Shown: positions 25,301-33,811 of the stretch, in pieces
How positions within the stretch are numbered: the first letter of the stretch is position 1
How the letters are laid out: every line of letters starts with the position of its first letter
NCBI GenBank assembly: GCA_014879945.1
Contig: JACSRE010000216.1
Coordinates: 1-35,909, forward strand
DNA length: 35,909 bases
Reading direction: 5' to 3'
Source: Myxococcus sp.
Lineage (GTDB): Bacteria; Myxococcota; Myxococcia; Myxococcales; Myxococcaceae
Position numbers and translations under genes: made by a program
Notes under the pieces: model-generated
What the model was told of the DNA's origin: nothing
Seen by the model: only the letters and a program-made list of their open reading frames with translations
Database searches by the model: none

Positions 25301-26089
25301 ACCGCCGACATGCTCGACCTCGACGTGGTTCGGCACGACGACGTGGGCACCCTGAGCCTGGTCATCGACCCGGTGTCGGGTGAGCACACCTTTCGAGAGG
25401 TGCCCTTCCAGGGCGCCGACAAGCACAAGCTGACCAGCCAGCTCGAGCTCGACCTCTCGGCCGACGGCAGCGCGCGAGGGCTCTTCACCCTCGAGGCGAA
25501 GGGGCGCGGCGGCTCCGCGCTCCGGGTGGCCTCGCGCGACGCCGAGATGTTCCAGCAGGCGGTGCAGCGCATCGCCTCGGGGCTGGTGCCCAACGCCTCC
25601 ACCAGCGCGGTGGCCGTCGTCGAGGCGAAGGACCTGCGGCAGCCCGCGAAGCTCCGGGCGCTGCTCGAGGCGAAGACCTTCGCGCGGCCCGAGGGCGAGA
25701 CGCTGCGCATCAAGGTGCCCACCTCGTGGAACCCGCGCGGCCAGTTCTCGCTCTCGAGCCGGCGCCACACCCTGGTGCTGGGCGCGCCGTTCAGCGACGA
25801 GGCGCGCGTGTCGGTGACGCTGCCCGAGGGCTTCGAGGTCAAGAAGCTCCCGGCGTCGGGCTCGCTCGCGCAGGGCTGCCTGCAGCTCGACCGCTCGGTG
25901 ACGCAGACGGGCCGCACCGTCACCAGCCGCGCGCTCTTTCAGGTGACGTGCGACCGGGTGACGCCCGCCGAGTACCCCGCCTACCGCGCGAAGGTCGACG
26001 AGATGATGCGCCTGCTCGAAGACGAGCTGGTGCTGGGCGCGGTGGGCAAGGGCGCGGCGAAGAAGCCGGCGCCGGGCAAGGCGAAGTAG
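22352..26089 (+). CDS. Large lipoprotein with TPR, PA14-like, DUF3857 and transglutaminase domains
   Basis: 1245 residues from ATG 22352, which begins a lipoprotein signal (MQRLLSSCAALLLSTAC, C17). Domains in order: N-terminal helical repeats (~30-165); a beta domain with LYQLRVFTTGPLKVWVDGKLLF and LKLAKGPHTVLFKA (~235-320), typical of PA14-like carbohydrate-binding modules; TPRs (~380-630, e.g. AVAAWKKALERNPENDAL); a DUF3857-type beta domain (~665-860); and a transglutaminase-like core with C922 (YGDCKDKA), H964 (FNHAIVYV) and D982 (FFDPTAD). The tail is Lys/Ala/Pro-rich. The catalytic triad is complete, so a protease or amide-transfer activity at the cell surface is plausible; substrate unknown. 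cheW starts 48 nt later. Confidence 0.9.
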   Translation: MQRLLSSCAALLLSTACLSVAPSLREASPLDANALDAAAEAFFRAKTPKAMREAVERAREAGPASATFHEVAALLAGAEGREADEVAHLSLALLDATDEAALLHLHLLMTTEFTFAQRAQVRALLSTLAAEHPRPDVRSLAAYHLLSMLNAEGRLAERDQLRAAQPGRFPLAVVGTWDNDQGKGFDQLLPPEVRPGLDQTYEGRFGALRWRQNAPLDPRGRLELSSLMTPSRFAVAFARGDVEAPADGLYQLRVFTTGPLKVWVDGKLLFSASLLERSVWDNVVVPLKLAKGPHTVLFKAAHKEGAFSLAARLVPSSLTPFAVPNLERMVDFHVRALPPLAARTLALKAWWAHLAAGGSVSVRASDEFVAAYPQSVIARIRQVDALWFNQERGRAADAMDALDREVGDALAFVRLRHLRFWQQQGLKQKARTQLLALTKARPELIEAWELLIEAYRAEGWTEDELTAHRARLARFGPGADLLLDYARALHRHGLRADAEAVVEDVRRRLPLAPEVVNRLVSFALDAGDLERAEDLLQDRLESWPTDFSAWMQLADVRRRLKDAEGARLALDRAAALAPEAANPWASRGNLAYEAGDAAGAVAAWKKALERNPENDALANRVDFLVPQARGPWVDDAPDEAAIDAAVAARKELKQTPGADLAWLLDDEVTLLNTDGSTSNLVTLVVHAFNAQGRDRIMKQTVPSGRLRVLHAYSIDEKGTRSDAAGERSRQIFFRGMQPGSTLVLQYRVDVPASGYLSRYLTKSWSFQSLSEQRRRARYVMWMPLGTTLNEHTVGAVQRREARRGEQLRVEWSTDDTPPLLAEPAMPPLLEVAANLRLSTVPDWTTYLSWEKSLLDGVFRDSPELGALARRLGEGSRSPVETFERIHQYVMEEIRYQQDYESFIAGVKPHAAPMVLERRYGDCKDKAVLFITLARALGLEAHFANVRTRDAGQISREVPMQQFNHAIVYVPKQAGVAEGRFFDPTADMLDLDVVRHDDVGTLSLVIDPVSGEHTFREVPFQGADKHKLTSQLELDLSADGSARGLFTLEAKGRGGSALRVASRDAEMFQQAVQRIASGLVPNASTSAVAVVEAKDLRQPAKLRALLEAKTFARPEGETLRIKVPTSWNPRGQFSLSSRRHTLVLGAPFSDEARVSVTLPEGFEVKKLPASGSLAQGCLQLDRSVTQTGRTVTSRALFQVTCDRVTPAEYPAYRAKVDEMMRLLEDELVLGAVGKGAAKKPAPGKAK

Positions 26090-26137
26090 GGCCTGAAGGT
26101 GGCTCCCGGGGGCTGAGGGGCTAACGTCACCGCTCGC

Positions 26138-26560
26138 GTGCGCCACGTCCTCTTCCGGCTCGAGAAAGACCGCTACGCGCTGCCGTTGTCGGCGATTCGT
26201 GAGGTGGTGGTGGCGCCCGAGTCGTTCACCCGGGTGCCCCGCAGCCCGAAGGCCATGAAGGGCGTGATGAACCTGCGGGGGCGCGTGGTGCCGGTGGTGG
26301 ACCTGCGCGAGCTGCTCGAGGTGGGGCCGGGGCCGGTTGGCGGGCCCGGCCGGGTGGTGCTGCTCGACCGCGGCCGGCGCGAGCTGGGGCTGCTCATCTC
26401 AGAGGTCGACGGCATCGAGAGCCTCGAGAAGATCGGGCCCCCCGCGCCCAGGGCCTCGTTGGCGGTGAAGGGCCTGGCCAGGCTCGGGGCGATTCCAGTC
26501 ACGGTGCTCGACCCCGACGCCCTCGACGCAACGGTAGCCCGCGCGTTCACAACCAAGTAG
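26138..26560 (+). CDS. cheW: CheW-like adaptor
   Basis: 140 residues from GTG 26138. A single CheW domain: VLFRLEKDRYALPLSAIREVV, RVPRSPKAMKGVMNLRGRVVPVVDLRELL and a late LGLLISEVDGIESLEKI. It couples receptors to CheA. No ribosome site is visible before the GTG and no other in-frame start fits better. First gene of the cheW-cheY-cheA-cheC run; no methyl-accepting receptor gene is in the window. Confidence 0.9.
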   Translation: MRHVLFRLEKDRYALPLSAIREVVVAPESFTRVPRSPKAMKGVMNLRGRVVPVVDLRELLEVGPGPVGGPGRVVLLDRGRRELGLLISEVDGIESLEKIGPPAPRASLAVKGLARLGAIPVTVLDPDALDATVARAFTTK

Positions 26561-26581
26561 GTTGGCCGTCAGGTGAGCGCG

Positions 26582-26950
26582 ATGGCAAAGAAGGTCCTCG
26601 TAGTCGACGACTCCGTCTTCATGCGGGACATCATCAAGGACATCTTCGCCGCGGGCGGGTTCACCGTCGTGGGCGAGGCCGGCAACGGCGTCGAGGCGGT
26701 CGAGAAGTACAAAGAGCTCAAGCCCGACCTGGTGACGATGGACCTGGTGATGCCCTACCGCAACGGCATCGACGCGACCCGCGAGATCCTCCGCGGCGAC
26801 AACAAGGCGCTGGTGGTGATGTGCAGCGCGCTCGGCCAGGAGACGATGGTGATGGAGGCCATCGAGGCCGGCGCCGTCGACTTCATCGTCAAGCCGCCGC
26901 GCGCCGAAGACGTGCTCGCCGTCGTCAAGAAGGTGTTGGGCGAGGCGTAG
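26582..26950 (+). CDS. cheY: CheY-type single-domain response regulator
   Basis: 122 residues. ATG 26582 is chosen over GTG 26573 because AGGTGAG (26571-26577) then acts as the ribosome site. Receiver residues: D9/D10, phospho-acceptor D54 in VTMDLVMP, S82 in MCSALGQ (as in Gram-positive CheY) and K104 in IVKPP. No output domain follows. It would be phosphorylated by the CheA encoded 50 nt downstream and dephosphorylated by the CheC at the end of the cluster. Confidence 0.93.
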   Translation: MAKKVLVVDDSVFMRDIIKDIFAAGGFTVVGEAGNGVEAVEKYKELKPDLVTMDLVMPYRNGIDATREILRGDNKALVVMCSALGQETMVMEAIEAGAVDFIVKPPRAEDVLAVVKKVLGEA

Positions 26951-27000
26951 CCCGCTGCGGGTTTCGGGCAGAGGCCGTCGAGTAGGCTACGCTGCCGCTC

Positions 27001-28983
27001 GTGGCCGGCCCCTCCTGGGACACGTCGCGGTACCTCACGCTCTTCGGCGGAGAGGCGACCGAACACCTCGAGGCGCTCGGCAAAGACGTCGTCGCGCTCG
27101 AGCGGGGCGCGACCGTCGCGCTCGTCGACTCGATGTTCCGGCACGCCCACTCGGTCAAGGGCATGGCGTCGTCGATGGCCTTCGAGGGCACGGCGAAGCT
27201 GGCGCACCTGCTGGAGGACCTGCTCGGCACCTTGCGCGCCGACGTCGCGCGGGCCGACGCGGCGGTCGCCGACGTCATCCTCCAGACGGTGGACGCGCTC
27301 GGCCTGCACGTGAAGGCGGCGGTGGCGAGTGAGCCGCTGCCCGACCACGGCGCGCTGGTGACGAAGCTGAGCGAGCTCAACGCGGCGCTGGCTGGCAAGC
27401 CGCCGCCCGTCGCGCCGTCGGCGCCGACGCCAACCCCGGTGTCGCAGCCCGAGCCCGCCAGGCCCGTCGCGGCACCCGGGCCCTCGGCCGACGCCTCAGC
27501 GCCGCCCCGCTTCTCGCTCAAGCTCAAGATCAACCCCGCGTCGAACCAGCCGGGCGTGCGCGGGTTCCTCGCGTACAAGCGGCTCAGCACGCTGGGCAAC
27601 GTCTTCGACCTGAAGCCCCCGCTCGACGACGTCAAGGCGGGCCGGGTTCCCCAGGGCACCATCACCCTCGAGCTCGAGAGCGACCAGACCGAAGAGGCCA
27701 TCACGCGCACCATGCGCACGGTGGCCGACGTGGAGCTCGAGTCCATCTCGCTGCTGGTGAAGGCCGCGCCGCCGCCGCCGCCCTCGAGCGAGAGCGACCC
27801 GAACCGCGTCGTGGGTCAGGAGCCCGCGCGTACGATTCGAGTGCGCACCGAGGTGATGGACCAGTTCCTCGACCAGGCCGGAGAGCTGCTGCTGGCCACC
27901 TCGCGGGTCCGAGAGCTCACCCGGAGCGTGCCCCAGGCGCAGCGGCCGGCGCTCGACGAGGCCGTCAACCGGCTCCACCTGCTGGTGAAGGGGCTGCACG
28001 ACAAGGTGATGGAGGCGCGCATGACGCCCATCGCCGTCATCACCGACCGCCTGCCCCGCGCGGCCCGAGACATCGCCCGCCGCCGCAACCGCGAGGTGGA
28101 GCTGATCATCACCGGCGAAGACATCGAGCTCGACCGCGCCATCGTCGACGAGCTGGCCGACCCGGTGCTCCACCTCTTGCGCAACGCCATCGACCACGGC
28201 CTCGAGACGCCCGAGGAGCGCAAGGCCGGCAACAAGCCGCCCCGGGGCAAGGTGACCATCGCGGTGCGCCGGCAACGAGACCGGGTGGTGTTCGAGCTCT
28301 CGGACGACGGGCGCGGCGTCGACGTGGAGCGGGTGAAGGCCCTGGTGGTGGAGCGCGGGCTGCTCACCGCCGATCACCTGCAGACGCTCACCGAGCGCGA
28401 GACGCTGATGCTGCTGTGCCTGCCGGGCTTCTCGACCGCGCGCGACATCACCGACATCTCGGGGCGAGGCGTCGGCCTGGACGCGGTGCGCCGGGCGGTA
28501 GACCAGGTGGGCGGCACGCTCGAGATCGAGACGACGCCCGGCCGCGGCACCACCTTTCGGCTCTCGCTCCCGCTGACGGTGGCGGTGGTGAACCTGCTGC
28601 TGGTGGGCGTCGGTGACGAAGTGTACGGCCTGCCCATCGGAAAGGTGGGCGGCGTCGTCGAGACCGCGCGCGAACGGCTCTCGATGAGCCAGAATGCGCC
28701 GGTGCTCCAGTTCGGCCAGAGCGTGTTGCCCGTTCACGAGCTCTCGGCGCTGCTCGAGGTGCCCCCCGACGTGCAGCCGCCGGCGCTGGTGCCCTTCGTG
28801 GTGGTTGACGGTGATGACGGGCGCCTCGCGCTCGCGGTCGACCGCCTGCTGGGCCAGCGTGAGGTGGTGCTCAAGGGGCTCTCGAAGCCGCTCGACCTGG
28901 TGGCGGGCCTCGCCGGCGTCACCATTCTCGGCAACGGGCAGCCGGTCTTCATCCTCGACGTGGCGCGGCTGGTGACGGCGTGA
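27001..28983 (+). CDS. cheA: CheA-type chemotaxis histidine kinase
   Basis: 660 residues from GTG 27001. P1 HPt domain ~1-125 with phosphorylated H50 (HAHSVKG). Pro/Ala linker ~133-170. P2-like CheY/CheB docking domain ~175-255 (FSLKLKINPASNQPG..., EEAITRTMRTVADVE). P3 dimerisation ~285-345. Kinase domain with N-box LLRNAIDHGLE, G1 DDGRGVD, SGRGVGLDAV and G2 GRGTTFRLSLPLT. C-terminal CheW-like P5 regulatory domain ~530-658. It autophosphorylates and passes phosphate to CheY. All catalytic boxes are intact. The stop overlaps the next start (GTGA), so CheA and CheC are translationally coupled. No receiver domain is fused. Confidence 0.96.
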   Translation: MAGPSWDTSRYLTLFGGEATEHLEALGKDVVALERGATVALVDSMFRHAHSVKGMASSMAFEGTAKLAHLLEDLLGTLRADVARADAAVADVILQTVDALGLHVKAAVASEPLPDHGALVTKLSELNAALAGKPPPVAPSAPTPTPVSQPEPARPVAAPGPSADASAPPRFSLKLKINPASNQPGVRGFLAYKRLSTLGNVFDLKPPLDDVKAGRVPQGTITLELESDQTEEAITRTMRTVADVELESISLLVKAAPPPPPSSESDPNRVVGQEPARTIRVRTEVMDQFLDQAGELLLATSRVRELTRSVPQAQRPALDEAVNRLHLLVKGLHDKVMEARMTPIAVITDRLPRAARDIARRRNREVELIITGEDIELDRAIVDELADPVLHLLRNAIDHGLETPEERKAGNKPPRGKVTIAVRRQRDRVVFELSDDGRGVDVERVKALVVERGLLTADHLQTLTERETLMLLCLPGFSTARDITDISGRGVGLDAVRRAVDQVGGTLEIETTPGRGTTFRLSLPLTVAVVNLLLVGVGDEVYGLPIGKVGGVVETARERLSMSQNAPVLQFGQSVLPVHELSALLEVPPDVQPPALVPFVVVDGDDGRLALAVDRLLGQREVVLKGLSKPLDLVAGLAGVTILGNGQPVFILDVARLVTA

Positions 28984-29564
28984 CGGCGCCGCTGGCCCGC
29001 CAGGAAGACGCCCTGCGCGAGGTGGTGCACCTGGGCAGCGCGCAGGCGGCGTCGATGCTGGCCCGCCTGGTGGGCGACGTGGGGGTGCTGGTCGAGGTGC
29101 CGCGGGTCGTCGAGGTGACGAGGCCGCAGCTGGGGTGGTTGCTGGGCGGGCGCGACGTGCCGGTGCTGGCCGCCTCCTTCGCGCTCGAGGGTGAGGTGCC
29201 CGGCACGCTGTGGTGGGTGCTGCCGATGGACTCGGCCGAGCGCCTGGGCCAACGGCTGCTTCGGCGCCCTGGCGTGTCAGGGCCGCTGGCGTCGTCGCGC
29301 ACGGCGGCGCTGGCCGAGGCGGCCAACATCGTGGCGTCGGCTTGCTGCTCGTCGATGGGCTCGATGCTGAAGGCGAAGATGCTGCCCTCGACACCGAAGG
29401 TGCTGCCCACCACCATCGAGGCCCTCATCGCCGGCGGTCCGGCCCCCGAGACGGCGGTGCTGGCCGGCTTCGTCTCGACGAACGCGCCCACCTTCTCGGG
29501 AACGCTGGTGGTGCTGTTCTCTCCTGACGTCGCCGCCGACGTGCTCAAGCGCCTGGGCGTCTAG
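28980..29564 (+). CDS. cheC: CheC-family CheY-P phosphatase
   Basis: 194 residues; GTG 28980 overlaps the cheA stop by 4 nt (GTGA). Two pseudo-repeats of the CheC active-site pattern can be seen. The second is intact: E-x2-N in EAANIVAS with Pro 22-23 residues later. The first is altered: DALREVVHLG has His in place of the catalytic Asn. A single working site is therefore expected, as in several CheC proteins. The stop TAG at 29562-29564 is part of CTAG, which also encodes the stop of the facing gene. Confidence 0.82.
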   Translation: MTAPLARQEDALREVVHLGSAQAASMLARLVGDVGVLVEVPRVVEVTRPQLGWLLGGRDVPVLAASFALEGEVPGTLWWVLPMDSAERLGQRLLRRPGVSGPLASSRTAALAEAANIVASACCSSMGSMLKAKMLPSTPKVLPTTIEALIAGGPAPETAVLAGFVSTNAPTFSGTLVVLFSPDVAADVLKRLGV

Positions 29565-30109
29565 CTCGGCAGCTCGAACGGCGGCTCCAGCGCCTCGCCG
29601 CTCTCGTGCTCCATCGAGCCGAGCGTCATCGGGTTCACGAAGGACAGCCAGGTCGCGCGCGGCGCGGTGGGCGGCGGCGCGGCTTCGAAGGCGATGGCCT
29701 CGTCGGGCTGCAGCAGGGGGCTCGACAGCGTCGGCAGCCGCTCCTCCAGCGCGTCCCAGGCGAGCGAGAGCCGCACCGCCTCGAGCCACGCGTCGTCAGG
29801 GCCGTCGAGGAGCGGCGCCAGCGCGGCCTCGTCGGCCTTCAGCTCGCCCAGCGGCCGGGCGCCTGCCGGGGTCTCGACGAGGAGGTAGGGGTGCAGGTCG
29901 ACGAAGTCGACGAGGTGGCCCCGCTGCACCACCCACACGCCCAGCGTCGCGCGCTGGGTGAGGCAGTGGTACGCGGCGAGGTTGTCGTCGTTGGCGCAGA
30001 ACTCCTCGAGGATGAGGCGCAGCTGCCACGGCTCGGTCCAGGTGTGCGTCTCGGCCCACGCCGAGCCCCCGGGAGGCACCGACAGCTCGAGGATGTACGC
30101 GCTCGTCAT
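29561..30109 (-). CDS. Unknown protein following hmgA
   Basis: 182 residues from ATG 30109, two nucleotides after the hmgA stop, so almost certainly co-transcribed with it. It starts MTSAYILELSVPPGGSAWAETHTW, with no signal peptide. The middle contains 'LTQRATLGVWVVQRGHLVDFVDLHPYLLVET' (beta strands) and the C-terminal third is rich in Leu, Pro and Glu. No family recognised. Its stop TAG shares CTAG with the cheC stop, giving a 4-nt convergent overlap. Confidence 0.7.
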   Translation of the reverse strand: MTSAYILELSVPPGGSAWAETHTWTEPWQLRLILEEFCANDDNLAAYHCLTQRATLGVWVVQRGHLVDFVDLHPYLLVETPAGARPLGELKADEAALAPLLDGPDDAWLEAVRLSLAWDALEERLPTLSSPLLQPDEAIAFEAAPPPTAPRATWLSFVNPMTLGSMEHESGEALEPPFELPS

Positions 30110-30111
30110 CG

Positions 30112-31275
<1,164 letters not shown>

Positions 31276-31690
31276 GCGCGCGCTTCTACACCAGCCGGCG
31301 CCGATGCACGGGCCCGTTGGGTCAGGCGCGGCTGCCCCGCGCCCGGCGTCGCGACGAGAACAACCCCACCGACCTGCCCGGTGGGTGAAGTTGTTCTCAG
31401 CGGGGCGCTGCCGCCGAAGGTGGTGGCGGGCCCCAGGCTCTGAGCGCGGCGAGGCCCGCCGGTTCGCGTCTGTCGGCGTGCGTGGGCGCCGATGACGGCC
31501 CGCCGCCGTTCGTCGTCCGCGGCAACGCGGCGCGGCGCGCTGCGCCGGTGTCTCGCGAGGGGCGCGCATCGGCCTCGGCCGAAGCGGTGCGTGTCCGCGG
31601 CGTCGAGCCCGGGCGCTGTCCCTCGTGGGGGACACGGCGTTGCCAGGCGCAGGCCCGGCCGCGCTCGGAGCCCGTGGTTAGCTGGTGCCC
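31276..31690. other. 415-bp intergenic region between hmgA and the pirin gene
   Basis: Divergent gap with no convincing coding sequence; short open frames here are Arg/Pro-rich translations of GC-rich DNA. It contains a perfect long inverted repeat (31356-31398) and a smaller TGTCCC/GGGACA hairpin (31617-31634). It should hold the promoters of both hmgA and the pirin gene; no -35/-10 pair could be assigned. Confidence 0.6.
31356..31398. promoter_or_regulatory. Perfect nested inverted repeat upstream of hmgA
   Basis: Arms GAGAACAAC (31356-31364) and GTTGTTCTC (31390-31398) are fully complementary. Inside them CCCACCG (31365-31371) pairs with CGGTGGG (31379-31385), with a 7-nt loop and a TGAA bulge. 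It lies 81 bp upstream of the hmgA start. The two arms are AT-richer than the surroundings. An operator for a pathway regulator or a leader hairpin is possible; neither strand has a terminator T-tract. Confidence 0.45.
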
Positions 31691-32608
31691 ATGACGTCGT
31701 TCACCCGTCGCGCGGTGCTGTCGTCGGCCTCGGTGACCCTGCTGGGCTGCACCGTGAAGAGCGCCACCTCGACAGGGCGTGACGTCGCGCAGGTGCTGGC
31801 CGCGCAGCCGACCAGCGACGGCGCGGGGGTGAAGCTCAACCGCGCGCTCGGCCACCGGAGCCTCAGCACCCTCGACCCGTTCCTCCTGCTCGACGAGTTC
31901 CACACCGAGAACCCCGACGACTACCTCGCCGGCTTTCCCGAGCACCCGCACCGCGGCTTCGAGACGGTGACGTACATGGTGCACGGCGCCATGGAGCACC
32001 GTGACGTGCTGGGCAACCAGGGGCGCCTCGGCCCCGGCAGCGCGCAGTGGATGACGGCAGGCAAGGGCATCATCCACTCCGAGATGCCGAAGCAGGAGCG
32101 CGGCCTGATGTGGGGCTTCCAGCTCTGGGTGAACCTGCCGCGGGCGCGCAAGCGCATCGCCCCGCGCTACCAGGACATCGCGGCCTCACGCATTCCCGAG
32201 GTCGAGGTCGACGGCGCGAAGGTACGCATCGTCGCGGGCGCCACCTTCGGGCAGCGCGGGCCGGTCGACGGCATCGACATCGAGCCGGTGTTCCTCGACG
32301 TCGCTTTGAAGAAGGGCTCGCGGGTGGTGCAGCCCGTGCCGGCGGGCCACACCACCTTCGCCTTCGTCACCGAGGGCACCGCGCGGCTGGGCGCCAGCCG
32401 GCGCGAGGTCTCGAAGGGCCACCTCGTCGTCCTCGAGAAGGGCACCTCGGTCGAGCTCAGCGGAGAAGGCGAGGGCGGCCGGGTGTTGCTGCTGGCCGGC
32501 CGGCCCTTCAACGAGCCCATCGCGCGCGCGGGGCCCTTCGTGATGAACACCGAGGCCGAGCTGCAGCAGGCCTTCGACGACTACCGCAGCGGGCGCTTGC
32601 TGCTGTGA
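31691..32608 (+). CDS. Pirin-family protein with Tat/lipoprotein signal
   Basis: 305 residues from ATG 31691; a GTG six nt upstream would add two residues. The bicupin pirin signature is complete: HPHRGFETVTYMVHGAMEHRD...QWMTAGKGIIHSEMP, giving the metal ligands H-x-H, H and E. Pirins are cytoplasmic or nuclear proteins with quercetinase-like or redox-sensing roles. This one starts MTSFTRRAVLSSASVTLLGC, i.e. a twin-arginine motif (TRRAVL) and a lipobox LLGC (C20), predicting export and lipidation. It lies divergently between hmgA and hppD; its stop is 4 nt from the hppD stop. Confidence 0.9.
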   Translation: MTSFTRRAVLSSASVTLLGCTVKSATSTGRDVAQVLAAQPTSDGAGVKLNRALGHRSLSTLDPFLLLDEFHTENPDDYLAGFPEHPHRGFETVTYMVHGAMEHRDVLGNQGRLGPGSAQWMTAGKGIIHSEMPKQERGLMWGFQLWVNLPRARKRIAPRYQDIAASRIPEVEVDGAKVRIVAGATFGQRGPVDGIDIEPVFLDVALKKGSRVVQPVPAGHTTFAFVTEGTARLGASRREVSKGHLVVLEKGTSVELSGEGEGGRVLLLAGRPFNEPIARAGPFVMNTEAELQQAFDDYRSGRLLL

Positions 32609-32612
32609 CGGC

Positions 32613-33770
32613 TCAGCTGCGGGCGCGCTCGGCGGCCTGGGCGCGCTCGATGCTCTCGAAGAGCGCCTTGAAGTTTCCGCCCCCGAAGCCCTTGTCGCCC
32701 TTGCGCTCGATGATCTCGTAGAAGAACGGGCCCGCCTCACGGTCGTGGTACAGCTGCGACTTCTCCTTCATGAAGATCTGGAGCAGGTACTGGTGCTCCT
32801 TGTGGCCGTCGATGAGGATCTGCAGGTCGCGCAGCTCGGCCAGGTTCTCGTCGATGCGCTTGATGCCGCTCTTCTCGATGCGCTCGGGCAGGTAGTCGTA
32901 ATAGGCCGCCGGCGTGCCGAGGAACTCGAGGCCCTGGGTCGCGCGCATGGAGCGCACCGCCGGCACGATGTCGCGCACCGCGAGCGCGAGGTGCTGAATG
33001 CCCTCGCCGCGCTGGTCTTCGACGAAGACGTTGATCTGCGACTGCTTGAAGCGGGGGCGTGAGGGCTCGTTGTTGGCGAACTTCACGGTGCTCCGCGGGT
33101 CCCACATCACGATCGACTTCAGCCCGGTGCCGTGCTGGTTGCCCTGGGTGATCTCCTCTTCGGTGTGGAACTGAATGTTCCAGAACTCCTCGAAGCCGAG
33201 CACGTGCTTCATCCACAGCACCATCGGCTGCAGGGTGCGGAAGTTCGAGGTGATGTGATCGATCTTCCCGAACCCGAAGCGGTTCTTCCCGCCCTTCGGC
33301 GCGGCGTGCTTGACGAAGCCCGGGTAGAGCGCCTCGTAGCCGTCGCGCTGAATGAAGCGGAAGGTGGTGTTGCCGAACGGCGTGGTGATGCTGAAGAACG
33401 CGAGCTTGCCGCCCTTGTCGTCGGTGAAGCGCTGCAGGCCGTCGTCGATGATGGTGCCGCCGCGCTGCTCCATCAGGCGCCACACCTTCTCGACGTCGCG
33501 CACCAGGAAGTTCACCGTGCCCACGCCCTCGGGGTGCTTCTGGAGCCACCGCCAGGCGCGGCCCGTCTCGCCCACCGGCGCCGAGCAGATGAGCGTCACG
33601 TCGTTGGCGTTGAAGACGACCGAGTGCTGGCGGCCGCGCTGGGTCAGCTCAGGCGACGACTCGCCCAGCTCCGCGAAGTCCATCAGCTCCGTGTAGAAGC
33701 GGCGCGTGCGCGCCATGTCTCGCACGTACCAGTGAACGCTCTCGACCTTGATGATGTCCAACGAGTCCAT
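32613..33770 (-). CDS. hppD: 4-hydroxyphenylpyruvate dioxygenase
   Basis: 385 residues from ATG 33770 with AAGGAG 8 nt upstream. Converts 4-hydroxyphenylpyruvate to homogentisate. Two vicinal-oxygen-chelate domains; the C-terminal one holds the Fe(II) triad H172 (IDHITSN), H260 (IQHLAL) and E352 (FYEIIER). Also typical are FWNIQFHTE, GTGLKSIVM and the C-terminal FGGGNFKALFESIERAQ gate helix. It is the last gene of the unit fahA-maiA-hppD, 41 nt after maiA. Confidence 0.96.
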   Translation of the reverse strand: MDSLDIIKVESVHWYVRDMARTRRFYTELMDFAELGESSPELTQRGRQHSVVFNANDVTLICSAPVGETGRAWRWLQKHPEGVGTVNFLVRDVEKVWRLMEQRGGTIIDDGLQRFTDDKGGKLAFFSITTPFGNTTFRFIQRDGYEALYPGFVKHAAPKGGKNRFGFGKIDHITSNFRTLQPMVLWMKHVLGFEEFWNIQFHTEEEITQGNQHGTGLKSIVMWDPRSTVKFANNEPSRPRFKQSQINVFVEDQRGEGIQHLALAVRDIVPAVRSMRATQGLEFLGTPAAYYDYLPERIEKSGIKRIDENLAELRDLQILIDGHKEHQYLLQIFMKEKSQLYHDREAGPFFYEIIERKGDKGFGGGNFKALFESIERAQAAERARS

Positions 33771-33811
33771 GCGGGGGCTCCTTCGGGGCGCTGCGGGGGA
33801 AGCGGTGGGAA

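Noticed and set aside
22433-26146. A 1237-codon open frame on the minus strand opposite the transglutaminase lipoprotein
   Set aside because: Its translation is monotonous in His, Gly, Arg, Val and Glu and has no domain, while the plus strand encodes a signal peptide and a full catalytic triad. It is an antisense shadow of GC-biased third positions; the same applies to long frames at 202-1989, 11109-12431 (minus), 13977-15335 (minus) and 27496-29394 (minus).
31617-31634. TGTCCC/GGGACA hairpin upstream of the pirin gene
   Set aside because: Six base pairs with a 6-nt loop; plausible but not unusual at this base composition, so not called a regulatory site.
31492-31782. 96-codon frame in the hmgA-pirin gap
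   Set aside because: Arg/Ala-rich low-quality translation, overlaps the pirin start in another frame, no ribosome site.
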